Part shown: positions 1-9,900 of the stretch, piece by piece
Position numbering within the stretch: position 1 is the stretch's first letter
How the letters are laid out: every line of letters starts with the position of its first letter
From: Candidatus Poseidoniales archaeon
GTDB lineage: Archaea; Thermoplasmatota; Poseidoniia; Poseidoniales; Poseidoniaceae
DNA: 64,000 nucleotides
Assembly: GCA_009887095.1 (NCBI GenBank)
Contig: QXYC01000015.1
Span: 34,388 to 98,387 of the forward strand
Direction: 5' to 3'
The notes under the pieces: model-generated
Seen by the model: the letters and a program-made list of their open reading frames with translations, nothing else
Databases searched by the model: none
Told to the model about the DNA's origin: nothing
Translations under genes and position numbers: made by a program

Positions 1-213
1 ACACTCCGTCCGATAATCACTGCGCTGCTTGCTTCGATTCCGTTCCTCTTCCTTGGGCAACATTTCAACCGTAAACACCGACGGGGCTTTGATTGGTTCC
101 TACTACAAATTCCATTGGCCCTAACACTCGTGCTTTGGGTTGGCCTCTACCTGTACTCGATTTACGATGCGTGGAGGGACGCAACAATGGTCGGCGCAAC
201 GATCGATGCTTAG
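1..213 (+). CDS. C-terminal part of a membrane protein (5' end outside window)
   Basis: An open frame runs from the first base of the window (frame 1) to a TAG at 211-213, giving 70 residues with no start inside the window. Two hydrophobic stretches are visible, one around residues 6-19 and one around residues 32-54 (WFLLQIPLAL, then LWVGLYLYSI), separated by a basic loop (NRKHRRG). This is the pattern of the last two transmembrane helices of an integral membrane protein with a short tail. The stop codon overlaps the convergent stop of the next gene by four bases. No family can be named from this fragment. Confidence 0.6.
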   Translation, partial: TLRPIITALLASIPFLFLGQHFNRKHRRGFDWFLLQIPLALTLVLWVGLYLYSIYDAWRDATMVGATIDA

Positions 214-1001
214 GGACGCCACAATTGATTCTCTGATGAAATTGAGCCGTCTGCCAACCCATTCAAATCATCGAGATCGTCTTGGTCGAATTCGGTCGGC
301 AAGTCGCCTGAAAAGAACGAACCAACGGATCGAGAGTTGATGGCCCAATACATCACAGAGTCTTCATTGTTGGAATGACCCTTGTTCTCGCTGTCTTCAT
401 GGTCTGCTGGCGAGGTGTAAACGAGGTTCACCAAGCCCAGCAAATGACCGACTTCATGAACAATCACGCTGTTTTCGACTTCTTCGGCAGATGGTCGATT
501 GAACCAGCCTGCAGCATCATCGACGGACTCTCCGAAGATAGCAATGGTGGAAGCGTCAACTGCAACACCGAGAACACTGTCATCTTCGTAAGTCCCAGAA
601 GGGAAAATGATCTGCCACGTGAGGACTGAGCCTTCTCTCGGTTCGTCTGCCTTTGCATCCCAGCCCTTGTCACGAACATCATCTGCGCTCCATGAGCCTT
701 CATGATTGAATGTTGTAGCGGTGAATTTTATGTCCACTCCGTTGGGCTTATCGCACACTGATTCAAGCCGCTCGGCAAGCATGTCGGTACTGGATTCTTC
801 CGGCTTGAAGCCTTCCTCGTAGTCGATTTCAATGACCAGGCGGGTGTAGGAACTGTCATCTAAGCACGCCAAGGTAAGTCCGCCGGGTACCCCGTGGTTT
901 TCGAACAAATCGTTGGTGAGGTTTGACGTTCCAACACAGCCAGACAGCGGAGCGAGGAACACAAGGAGCATGAGGATGATTCCAATAGGCCCTTTCGTCA
1001 T
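210..1001 (-). CDS. Secreted lipoprotein zinc metallopeptidase, metzincin-like
   Basis: A 263-residue exported protein. The N-terminus is a lipoprotein signal peptide (hydrophobic residues 6-19, lipobox LSGC with Cys22). The catalytic signature HEVGHLLGLVN starts at His182: His182, Glu183 and His186 form the HExxH zinc site and Gly189 matches the metzincin turn. The position where metzincins carry a third His or Asp is Asn192. A second cluster follows, DHED (His201) and GHSNNED (His209), then a Met-turn-like VMYW (Met217). This layout resembles bacterial lipoprotein metalloproteases with an HExxHxxGxxN site and a downstream Asp/His-rich insert, so the third ligand is probably His201 or His209. 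A GAGGGGT Shine-Dalgarno site precedes the ATG at 1001. It is the last gene of a minus-strand surface-protein cluster and may process neighbouring exoproteins or environmental protein. Substrate unknown. Confidence 0.75.
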   Translation of the reverse strand: MTKGPIGIILMLLVFLAPLSGCVGTSNLTNDLFENHGVPGGLTLACLDDSSYTRLVIEIDYEEGFKPEESSTDMLAERLESVCDKPNGVDIKFTATTFNHEGSWSADDVRDKGWDAKADEPREGSVLTWQIIFPSGTYEDDSVLGVAVDASTIAIFGESVDDAAGWFNRPSAEEVENSVIVHEVGHLLGLVNLVYTSPADHEDSENKGHSNNEDSVMYWAINSRSVGSFFSGDLPTEFDQDDLDDLNGLADGSISSENQLWRP

Positions 1002-1038
1002 GATAACCCCTCATGCCAACTGCTTTCAAACCCATGTA

Positions 1039-1491
1039 TTACCAGTCTTCTGGAATCTCAAGTGGCGAGAACAACTGCCCTGGCCCTTGCGCCCGAGACA
1101 ATTGAGCACGTGACAATGCTTCCCAAGGCCGCAATGCAAGCAATCCTTCGGCAAGTGTGGCCTCAATTTCCACAAGGGTTACACGTATTAGCGTCGAAAG
1201 GATGTCCATTCGATCTTCATCAATGATTTTGAACACCTTTTCGAGGTCGAACGTCGCGCTGACATCACCTTGGCTGCCTTCTTCGATTGGCCAAGGAGCT
1301 GTGATTCGCTCACTGAAAGACTGCCCACTTGCTTCGATGTGAGCATCAAGCGAACGGGAAAGACCTGCGATGTGACGGCCAACAACGAGACTGACTTCTA
1401 TCAAAGGCATGTTGAGTTGGTTAATCAGGTTGACCACGCGCTCTTGCATCGTCACCATGCCTTCGACGGCAGCGTCGGGTGTGTCGCTCAT
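1039..1491 (-). CDS. Small unknown acidic protein (150 aa)
   Basis: I do not recognise this family. The protein has no signal peptide and no transmembrane helix. It looks mostly helical, with amphipathic stretches around residues 8-50 and 80-125 (DRMDILSTLI, VTLVEIEATLAEG), and ends in a short Pro-rich tail (SPLEIPEDW). Its ATG lies nine bases after the TGA of the giant upstream surface protein, and a GTGAGG Shine-Dalgarno-like element overlaps that stop codon, so the two are almost certainly co-transcribed and possibly translationally coupled. A cytoplasmic partner of the membrane-anchored protein is possible but is only a guess from position. The downstream lipoprotein metallopeptidase starts 37 bases later. 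Confidence 0.7.
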   Translation of the reverse strand: MSDTPDAAVEGMVTMQERVVNLINQLNMPLIEVSLVVGRHIAGLSRSLDAHIEASGQSFSERITAPWPIEEGSQGDVSATFDLEKVFKIIDEDRMDILSTLIRVTLVEIEATLAEGLLALRPWEALSRAQLSRAQGPGQLFSPLEIPEDW

Positions 1492-1500
1492 TGCTAAGCC

Positions 1501-4500
1501 TCACTTCTTCATTGATTCGACGTACTGCCAACCAAAGTGATTCCACTGGTCTTGAGTCCAACCTTCAGGAAGGCCTGTTGGTGGGAGTGGAGGTGGGGGT
1601 CGTTGCCCTGGAGCAAGAGGCTGTGCTGGCGCTGGAGCGACGGGAGCAAGTGGAGCAGCAGGTTGAGCCTGTGTTGGTGGTGCATGTGTCGCATCTGCGA
1701 ATTCTGGAAGGACCTTTGCAGTGTTCATATCTTCCACTACAGATTGGGTTTCATCGGTGAGGCCACCCTCAAGACCTTCTGTACGGATTCTGCGGTTGAG
1801 AACCAACATCCACATGGCCAAGGAAAGTGATACCAAAGCGACAATGTAGAGCACAATAGCGAAGGTACTTTCCGAGGCTTGTTGTGCGAGTGCGTCACCA
1901 TCACGAACCGTTTCGCCCTTGACAATCAGGGGGTCAACAGTACGACGGTCCATTTCGACTTCATCAACCAAAACCAACAAACGATATTCGACGCTTTCAC
2001 CCTCGCCGACATCTGCGACGGTGGCCATCTGTGCTTCTGTCAAACCACCTGCAGTGGCGACGAGATCGACGCGTACGACTTCTGCCCAGAACCCGCCCTC
2101 TACGGCCCGCTGGAGCACGTAGGCGACGTCACCCTTGCCACCTTGATTCAAAACCTGAACTTCCAGATAGACAGCTTCTCCTTCAACTGGCGAAGGATTG
2201 TTCCATGAGAGGACCGTGTCGTCATGACTCAAATCGAGTGATGGGCCAAGCAGTGCCAGAGGCCACGATGCGATTGGTGTCGAAAGTGAGTTGTCGAGCG
2301 TATCGAAAGGATTGCCTGCAGCGTCTGAGCCTGAGACCCAGACATCAACCACGTAGGATGGAAGCAGAACTGTTGCCCCGGCGTCTGTTAGGTCGAGGTG
2401 GCCGGTCCAGAAGAATTGCTCACCAAATGGTGTTGTGTCGGGAAGTGGGAGGCTGCCTCGAGAGATTTCTGCCTCTCCTGCACGAACTCTGTAATGGAGA
2501 ACCGCCGGTTCATCAAGATCGAATCCATAATCATCCAGGGTCTCAAGCATCACGAGCAAGTCGCCAGCGTCACCAATTGAGAGAGGGGAATCGGAGGAGA
2601 CTTCGTTGAGTGCAATGGCTGAGATGGTTGGGCGTGAACTGTCGACTGCAAGTCGAACGCGAGGAATAATGGATGTTTCATCCATGGCAATTCCCGGCAA
2701 GTCATCCAGACCCAATCGAAGGTCTAAGTGCCCAGACCGAACCGATGGAATCAACAAATCAAGGCTAAATTCACCAGCATCTCGTGTCGATGTTCGCCAT
2801 GTGTAGTCATAATCACCAAACACGACGTCAAACGCACCAGCAGGAGCAGGCGTGTCATCTTCGGAAAACAGAACGCGACCGTTCACCCTCAAGGCTTGTC
2901 CTGCACCGATGAGCGTCTCGCTGAATTCATTGTTGTAATGGTTGGTTCCATCCCTCAATTCTACGGCACGAATGTGTCCATCCATTGTATCGAATCGGAA
3001 GTCATTGTCCAAACTCCATGCGTCATTCCCAAGGCCAGCCTTTGCTTCGAAACATGGCGTTTCTTCGCCCACATTGCACGGCAAATCGGTTACCAAAATC
3101 TTCGGAATGATTCTTGACTCCCCATTGGTGTCAAACACTTCAGGGAAGGTCCAAGTCAATTGGAACCTCGCAAGGATTTTGATGATGCTGTTGTTCGCCT
3201 CATCAATCGATACAGAGGAGTAGAGGTTCGAAACAGCGATGCTGCCAGATCCGGCCTCCATCACGGCGGTTGGCATTCCGTTTTGGTCAGCCATGAGTGA
3301 GATAAAGATCGAAGTATCATCGTCATCGTAATCGCCACCAAGCGCTAACTGAACATACTGGATATCTTGCCATCCATTCCGGTCTGAAAGAACAATTTGA
3401 GCTGAGTACGGAATACCAGGATGCAGCGGTGATTTGTCATCGTGACCAAGAATGGTCGAATTATCCAAATCCAATTGCGGTTCAAATTCAACACGGATTT
3501 TGTAAGTGCCCAGGTCGTTGTCCCAATCTGGAACGGTTTCACCAGGAGCATAGCCACATGGAATGGTCGAGTCTGGGCACACTGGGCCCTTCCCCATCGC
3601 CACAGCATTGTTTTGTGCATCCTTTCCGGTCACATAGTAGGAGACTTGTTGGCCGTGGCCAAGCATTGAATCGTCAATCAATCCCTGGAAAATATTCAGG
3701 CCGCCGGGTTGTATTTCTGGAGAAGAGAGTGTTTTTATCTCATATTCGTCTTCATTCGGCAGGCCATCAAAGTTGTAATCGCTGCAGCCTATAGCGGAAC
3801 TTGCTTTGCATCCAATCCAGTAGTGCAATGAAATTTGATTTGGTGGATCGACTGAATCCTGGATGGCAACACTGAGAGATTGTCCGCCAGGAGCGGGTGG
3901 GCCCGCGTGGCGCTCTTCACCGTCACCGGGGGTTGAGGACAGAACGAGCGGTGAATTCCCATCAAGAATCAAACGCAGGGTATTGTAACCCGGATTGGTA
4001 TAGGTGGAACCGTTTGGAAGGTCGCTTGGAATCACATAGAAAATCATTCCACCAGGTGAAGACTCAAGCGGTGCAGTGAAGGTCATGTTGTACTCACCAA
4101 ACGCCGGATTCTGCTCGACTGCCAGCACGACAGGTTCGCCGATTGGGTCTCCGTCATAGGTGACGTTTTGTCCGATAATGGTCATGTTGAATTGACCAGC
4201 AAGCGGTGAAAGTTGGGAATCTTGGAAATGAATCCCACCAGTGAATGTGAGGTTGAACCCGCCACGTACCCAATCCTGATTGTAGAGTTCCCTCCCAGTC
4301 TCTTCATAGACGCGAAGGCCATCGAGTTGGATATCATTTTCCACAACCAAATCAAGCGAACTTGTCTCCCATGCCGAGACAGAAAGACCGAGATCATCCT
4401 CTACCGAGATGAGCGCCTCGGTTCCAGATTCGTCGTCCCAAGCCCAATCGACTCTGAGCGGCATGCGAATAGAAACAACGCCCAACGCATCGGTCGTTGA

Positions 4501-6921
4501 GGTGCAATTGGCCGCATCGAACATAACAACGCCTTCACCATCGCTGACAACAGTGCAAACATCACCACGTTCCCAGCTAAACGCTGGATTTTCACCGTAT
4601 GAATTGCCGAGAGCAACAAGTGCATCGGTCACATAGTCAACATCGTCTCCTGGTGCAACGCGGGTCACAAGGTTCCTGTAGGCACCATCGGGAGCGATGA
4701 GGCCACCTTCGAGTGATGCGTCGACAGCGCGGGTTTGCATCTTGTACGCAACATCGATGTTTGAGATCTTAACTCGGCCGGAACTTGCAGCCTTGATGGC
4801 AATCGGGACAAGGATGTCGCCGTCACCGTTTTCTGGGACAGCGTCATTAAACGCATCAATGAGCATAGGTGCGAACTTCACATCGACACCCACGACAGAC
4901 TCGTCACTCGCCTCGACAGCAGATTCGTTCAGGAAAAGAAGTGATTCCCATTCCCAAACTTGGTCGTTCCCGATGTCGATCCGTGGTCGGTCCGGGTAGC
5001 CTTCCTCGTATTCGAGGAGCATGCTGTCCATCGTCGGAGTCAGGCTGGGGTCAGAGGTCGACATGCTGACGGCGTACCGAACCGTTGAACCTGCTTCATC
5101 CGCCGTGAAACTTACTTCTTGTCCGTTCGTGGCTGGCAACCATGTGCTCCCGTTATCATTGGAAACTTGAACCTGAAGTGTGGTACCTGCTGGAGTTGTC
5201 GAAATCCATTGGGGTCGAACCTTGCCAACCTTTGTCCCGGCTGTGAACGGATCAGAGGTCCATGAGCCACTTGAAACATAGGATGTTGACATCTCAACAT
5301 CGACCCACCAAGAGACTGCCGTCGAACCGATCAACTGCGCCTTCCAAACGAGTTCTGTCCCGGGGTATGCAAAGTGAATCGTCTCATTCGAGGTGACCGA
5401 TTCCCAATGCGTTCCGTTATCAGCAGAAATCCAGTAATCAACACGGTCACCGGTCGATGCTGCCGACCAGTAGGTCTGCATGTTTGCAGCGACAATGTCA
5501 TCGCCGGATGTCGTAACGGGCCCATACCATGTCGTGGTACCCGGCGCAGGTGTGGTTTTGTATTGCCAACCAGTACCGTATTCACGGTAGTAAAGAGTGG
5601 AAGAGGACCATGTTGAGTAGCCACAGTCAATTGTCACGAATCTGTTCCCGTCGAATTGGAGGCCATAGCCGAGAGCGGAGAGGAGACGAGTACCGATTTG
5701 TGGAACAAGCGAGGATGAAGATCCTGAAATCGACCACGCTTCAAGCTGGTCCTTATCTTGGCTCGTGGAACCTTTTTGGCAGCGCATGAAGAAGGTGGTT
5801 GAATTAACTTCCAAACCACGAACTTGCTGACCTGTTTTCCCACACTCGAATGATGTTCCAGAAGAAGATGAATAGGAGTACATATTCGTACCACGTTGGT
5901 ATTGCCCGTCACCTGCACTGGAGAATGTGTAGGGAACAATACGACGTTGACTGTTGTGAACAATCCAGATGTCTTCGGTGTCCCGGTCATATGCAATGCC
6001 GGTGTAATCAGAGTATTGTGGTGAAACATCGTAGGTGTCGATGCACGTCCAAGTGTCATCTCGGGAGATATCCATTTCAACAACACGATGGTATTGGGAT
6101 GGTGCAGTTGCGCTGTAATGATAACGGTACCCTGAGAGGATGCCGAACATACGCTCATCATCGGTGATGGTCCAGTCTCGGAATCCATATGAGCCATAAT
6201 AGCTGCTCGGGTGGAGGAAATCGATGCTGCAATCGGCTTCATCAAGGGTAATGGTTGATTCACGAGACAAATTATTTGGATAAAGGCGGTCGACGATGTT
6301 ATGGAAGGTCGAGCCGCTCCACTTGGACATAAACACCCAATCGTGATGCTTGAGAACGGCACCTTGAGATTGCTTGGTTAGGCTACTGCTTGTTTTGAGA
6401 ACCTGTTGAGAAAATCTGTTTTCCGTTGCGTTGGAAGTGTGAGGTTGGCGCAAGGCATACGAGCCATTGTCCAGCCAAGCATCGGAGTTCCCATCTGTGA
6501 ATTCCTCATAACCATGGGGGAAGAAGGAGTCAGTTGTGTTGGCAAATGCAAGACTCAAATCACCAGAACGAGCATCAGCAGCAGAAGGAAGCCCTTGCAT
6601 CCAATCGGAACGGTCGTCGTCGACGATCTGAGACCAACCCGTGGCGGAGGCGCCAGAAAGTGTCATGGTCACGTCTGTGATTTTAGCGCCACGGGGTATG
6701 GCAACTTCTGCACCGGCGTCTGCATTGCCGCCTTGGTAGAGGGCCACGTACTCTGTTGAACCGTCTGCGAACTCATAGACGTGACGAGCGACACCCGACG
6801 CATCCGATGGTTGTACCAACACATCGGCAAATGGCGACATTGGCGACAGCACCATGATGATGAAGAGCAAGAACATCACGCCGCGGCCGGCTGGAATATT
6901 GTCATGCATTACGCGGTTCAT
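1501..6921 (-). CDS. Giant membrane-anchored surface protein with C-terminal GWTxDQW tail
   Basis: An 1806-residue exported protein. Residues 1-40 hold a signal peptide (GVMFLLFIIMVLSP core). A second in-frame ATG at 6909 gives a shorter leader, and no strong Shine-Dalgarno site decides between them. The body is beta-rich: an N-terminal region with many Ser/Tyr/Trp-rich strands that may form a propeller or lectin-like fold (about residues 170-560), then serial Ig-like modules with Asp-rich loops. Near the C-terminus there is one membrane helix (FAIVLYIVALVSLSLAMWML) followed by a basic stop-transfer (NRRIR). A cytoplasmic Pro/Ala/Gln-rich linker follows (residues about 1750-1785) and ends in GLPEGWTQDQWNHFGWQY. 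That tail recurs in the proteins at 40566-43307 and 50704-55626. The gene starts 55 bases after the stop of the TSP3 protein at 6977-12733 and is probably in the same operon. Role: cell-surface or adhesive structure; ligand unknown. Confidence 0.8.
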   Translation of the reverse strand: MNRVMHDNIPAGRGVMFLLFIIMVLSPMSPFADVLVQPSDASGVARHVYEFADGSTEYVALYQGGNADAGAEVAIPRGAKITDVTMTLSGASATGWSQIVDDDRSDWMQGLPSAADARSGDLSLAFANTTDSFFPHGYEEFTDGNSDAWLDNGSYALRQPHTSNATENRFSQQVLKTSSSLTKQSQGAVLKHHDWVFMSKWSGSTFHNIVDRLYPNNLSRESTITLDEADCSIDFLHPSSYYGSYGFRDWTITDDERMFGILSGYRYHYSATAPSQYHRVVEMDISRDDTWTCIDTYDVSPQYSDYTGIAYDRDTEDIWIVHNSQRRIVPYTFSSAGDGQYQRGTNMYSYSSSSGTSFECGKTGQQVRGLEVNSTTFFMRCQKGSTSQDKDQLEAWSISGSSSSLVPQIGTRLLSALGYGLQFDGNRFVTIDCGYSTWSSSTLYYREYGTGWQYKTTPAPGTTTWYGPVTTSGDDIVAANMQTYWSAASTGDRVDYWISADNGTHWESVTSNETIHFAYPGTELVWKAQLIGSTAVSWWVDVEMSTSYVSSGSWTSDPFTAGTKVGKVRPQWISTTPAGTTLQVQVSNDNGSTWLPATNGQEVSFTADEAGSTVRYAVSMSTSDPSLTPTMDSMLLEYEEGYPDRPRIDIGNDQVWEWESLLFLNESAVEASDESVVGVDVKFAPMLIDAFNDAVPENGDGDILVPIAIKAASSGRVKISNIDVAYKMQTRAVDASLEGGLIAPDGAYRNLVTRVAPGDDVDYVTDALVALGNSYGENPAFSWERGDVCTVVSDGEGVVMFDAANCTSTTDALGVVSIRMPLRVDWAWDDESGTEALISVEDDLGLSVSAWETSSLDLVVENDIQLDGLRVYEETGRELYNQDWVRGGFNLTFTGGIHFQDSQLSPLAGQFNMTIIGQNVTYDGDPIGEPVVLAVEQNPAFGEYNMTFTAPLESSPGGMIFYVIPSDLPNGSTYTNPGYNTLRLILDGNSPLVLSSTPGDGEERHAGPPAPGGQSLSVAIQDSVDPPNQISLHYWIGCKASSAIGCSDYNFDGLPNEDEYEIKTLSSPEIQPGGLNIFQGLIDDSMLGHGQQVSYYVTGKDAQNNAVAMGKGPVCPDSTIPCGYAPGETVPDWDNDLGTYKIRVEFEPQLDLDNSTILGHDDKSPLHPGIPYSAQIVLSDRNGWQDIQYVQLALGGDYDDDDTSIFISLMADQNGMPTAVMEAGSGSIAVSNLYSSVSIDEANNSIIKILARFQLTWTFPEVFDTNGESRIIPKILVTDLPCNVGEETPCFEAKAGLGNDAWSLDNDFRFDTMDGHIRAVELRDGTNHYNNEFSETLIGAGQALRVNGRVLFSEDDTPAPAGAFDVVFGDYDYTWRTSTRDAGEFSLDLLIPSVRSGHLDLRLGLDDLPGIAMDETSIIPRVRLAVDSSRPTISAIALNEVSSDSPLSIGDAGDLLVMLETLDDYGFDLDEPAVLHYRVRAGEAEISRGSLPLPDTTPFGEQFFWTGHLDLTDAGATVLLPSYVVDVWVSGSDAAGNPFDTLDNSLSTPIASWPLALLGPSLDLSHDDTVLSWNNPSPVEGEAVYLEVQVLNQGGKGDVAYVLQRAVEGGFWAEVVRVDLVATAGGLTEAQMATVADVGEGESVEYRLLVLVDEVEMDRRTVDPLIVKGETVRDGDALAQQASESTFAIVLYIVALVSLSLAMWMLVLNRRIRTEGLEGGLTDETQSVVEDMNTAKVLPEFADATHAPPTQAQPAAPLAPVAPAPAQPLAPGQRPPPPLPPTGLPEGWTQDQWNHFGWQYVESMKK

Positions 6922-6976
6922 GCTTGAGCACAGGGGCTTGAGGCTTTAGAGGGTACGCCGTCGTGTCAGAACGATT

Positions 6977-9900
6977 TCACGAACCAGTCTGGCGTGAATC
7001 GTATCGGATTGGCGAAGAGTCACCACGAACACCATCTTCTTCATCATCGTGAACTTCAAACCAGTCCACCATCCAGTCGCCATCCGTATCCCAGTTTGTA
7101 GGATCGGTACCTTCAGCGATGTGATCGTCATCAAAGTCGAGCAAATACCAACCGAATTCATGCTCACCAACTGAACGCACTGGTGATGAATATGGAGATG
7201 CTTGGTAGTAAATCTCCCACGCATCGGTCCAGTTTCCAGCAAGATGGACTTCATCGTCACCGGAATCGAGAACGAGGAAATTTGTATCCTTGTCATCGAC
7301 GATGTAGGCAAATCGGATGTCGTTTGAGAAGGATTGATCCATTTTGAGGTAATTTTCTGTGCTTGCACCGTTTTCATCCAAACCAAGCATAGCAGCTCTA
7401 AATTGCCACCACTCGAGGACAATTTCACCATCGTAAATCAAACCGCTCAAGCGGACTGCATTCGGAGAAGCATAATCTGAATTTGTGATTGCATAGAATT
7501 CTTGGAAGTTCGTGTACGGCTCGTAGACACAACCTGCACCGGTGCAGTCCCAATTTCCGTCTTGGTCTGGATCAAGGTTGGCATCGAGGGGATTTGCGGG
7601 ATCGAGTGTGAACCATGTGAAGGTCAAATCTGGTCTGCTCAGAGCCCCACCTGCCCCTTGTTGCGACAATGGCAAACAGGAATTCGTATCCGTATCACAC
7701 GCTCCACCGTTGGCGGCGTCAATCCAAACGACTCGGATTTTCAAATATGAACTGAAGTTATCATTCGATTCATTCCATGCCTTGGCATATTCATACCAAT
7801 CTGGGATCATATCACCATCGGTGTCGTTGTCACTCGGGTTGATACCGTACTTGAACACTTCACGGCCGTCAGAGAGATTGAAGTCTCGGTCATGGGCAGT
7901 GACTGCTCCGTTCACCACGGTCGTAGTGTAGGAAACACTGTCGCCGTCAGAATCATTCAAATCCGGTCGAGTTTGGTTGTCCCATTCCATCCAATTGGTG
8001 AAAGGAAGGTCGCCAAGACCTGGCTGAATAACATCACTCGAAGGTGTGAACACACGCCCGCTCCATGTGCCTTGGTCCGCAGGAATATCAAACGCAGTCC
8101 TACCATACCAACCGTCTTGGTCCCCGTCATAATCGACGTCCCATGGATTGATTGGATTGGATGCCCAGTGGTTAATGGTGGTTGCATCTTCCATCCCGTA
8201 GAGCGCATAGCAGTATTCCCAACCATCAGTGATTCCATCGCCATCGGAGTCATCGCTTGTTGGATCAGCAACACCAATCAGTGTTCGGTTGAAATTGTCG
8301 AAGTTGAATTCGTTGATTTTTTCCATTCGATCGGCACTGTCTTGTGATTTTTCCACGAAATCATCGTAAATCGCATCTTTGGCTTGAACAAGGCTCATAC
8401 CAGTTTCTTCCATGTATGCATTCATTGCATCTTCACCGAAGTCGATGATACCAAGGGCAGCAGGTACAGAAGAACGTTCGAGGTATTTACCCCATGTGCG
8501 AGATTCCCATTCCCGGAGATTGCTGAAGGTTTCATTCTGGCTGATGATTCCATCGCCGTTGCAATCGAAACTGTCCTCATCCGTGTCGAGGTTGACATCA
8601 TTATCGATGAGCGGGTTCATACTCCAACGGTTCTGGTCCAAGTTCCACGCTGTGAACCAATACTCAAACCCGTCATACATTCCATCGCCATCCGTATCAG
8701 GATTGGTTGGATCGGTCATTCCCAAAAGAATCGAAATGATTGCGTTTGGCGGTTCGCCTTGCTGCCATCCATTGAAGTCGGTCAGCAACCGCTTTCCACG
8801 GGTCTCTTTTGTGATGAGAATGTTGAACACACGCTGAGCTTTCTCTGTCGCTTGTTGTGCATCCCCATCGATGTGGAGCAGTGGGGCATCGCTTGGATGG
8901 TCGATTCCATTTTCAGGATTCGAGGAGGCGAGCGCAAATTCTTGTGCATCGATCAGACCGTCTTCATCGCCATCGAAATCGCCGTCGCCTGCAACAAGTG
9001 GATTCAGCGTCCATGTTTCAGCAGACAGGTTCCATGCGGTGAACAGGTGTTCGATGCCGTCAAGCATGCCGTCACCATCGGTATCGACGTTGTTTGGGTC
9101 AGAAGTCCAACCGCTGATGTTGATTTGATCTTGCGTCAAGAAGGAACCAAACGAAGCAGTCGTTGAAATGCTAGGCCATTGTTGTAGAGCAAACGCCTGG
9201 CCAACAGTTGTAACAAACCATTGGGGTGACGACCGGTTTGCATCCGTTTCGCTGTATTCCGGGGCAATTGCATTGTATTCTTCCCAGTTGGCCATACCAT
9301 CGTCGTCAGCGTCCTGCCAACGGTCAGAGGCATCAAGTGGATTAAGCGTCCATGCGTCATCGAGAATGGCCCATCGAGCGAACCAAATTTCCCAACCATC
9401 GGGCATGCCATCATTGTCTGTGTCTGCATCGAATGGATTTGCCGCACCGGTGCTGGTGACTGGTTGAGTCGCCGTCACAGCACCCGAGGCACGCTCGCCA
9501 AATGTTGCCTCTGGCATGCCATAATCAGCTACGTTGGCAAAGAGGTCTGTGGAGAATCCATCTGGCAGGGGCACGCCCGACATCGTGGTGTTGGTGGCGA
9601 AGAGGTCAGAGCGGACATGGAATTCCAACCAGTTCACAAAAGCCTCGTTTGAATCCAAAACTCCATCGTGATTGATATCATATCCATCACCATCGGGATT
9701 TTCAAAGAGGTCAGAACCGTTGAGAGGATTTACGCCAACGCGTGAAGGATCCCATTCACAAGCGCCATTCGATTCCCAACCATCAGGTAATGAATCACCA
9801 TCGGAGTCGACGTTGTTTGGATCTGCTGTGGACCAGGTAGCGGCGGATTCTGCCGACTCACCGTGGCTCTCAAGGAGCAAACCTTCCATGGCCGCTCCTT

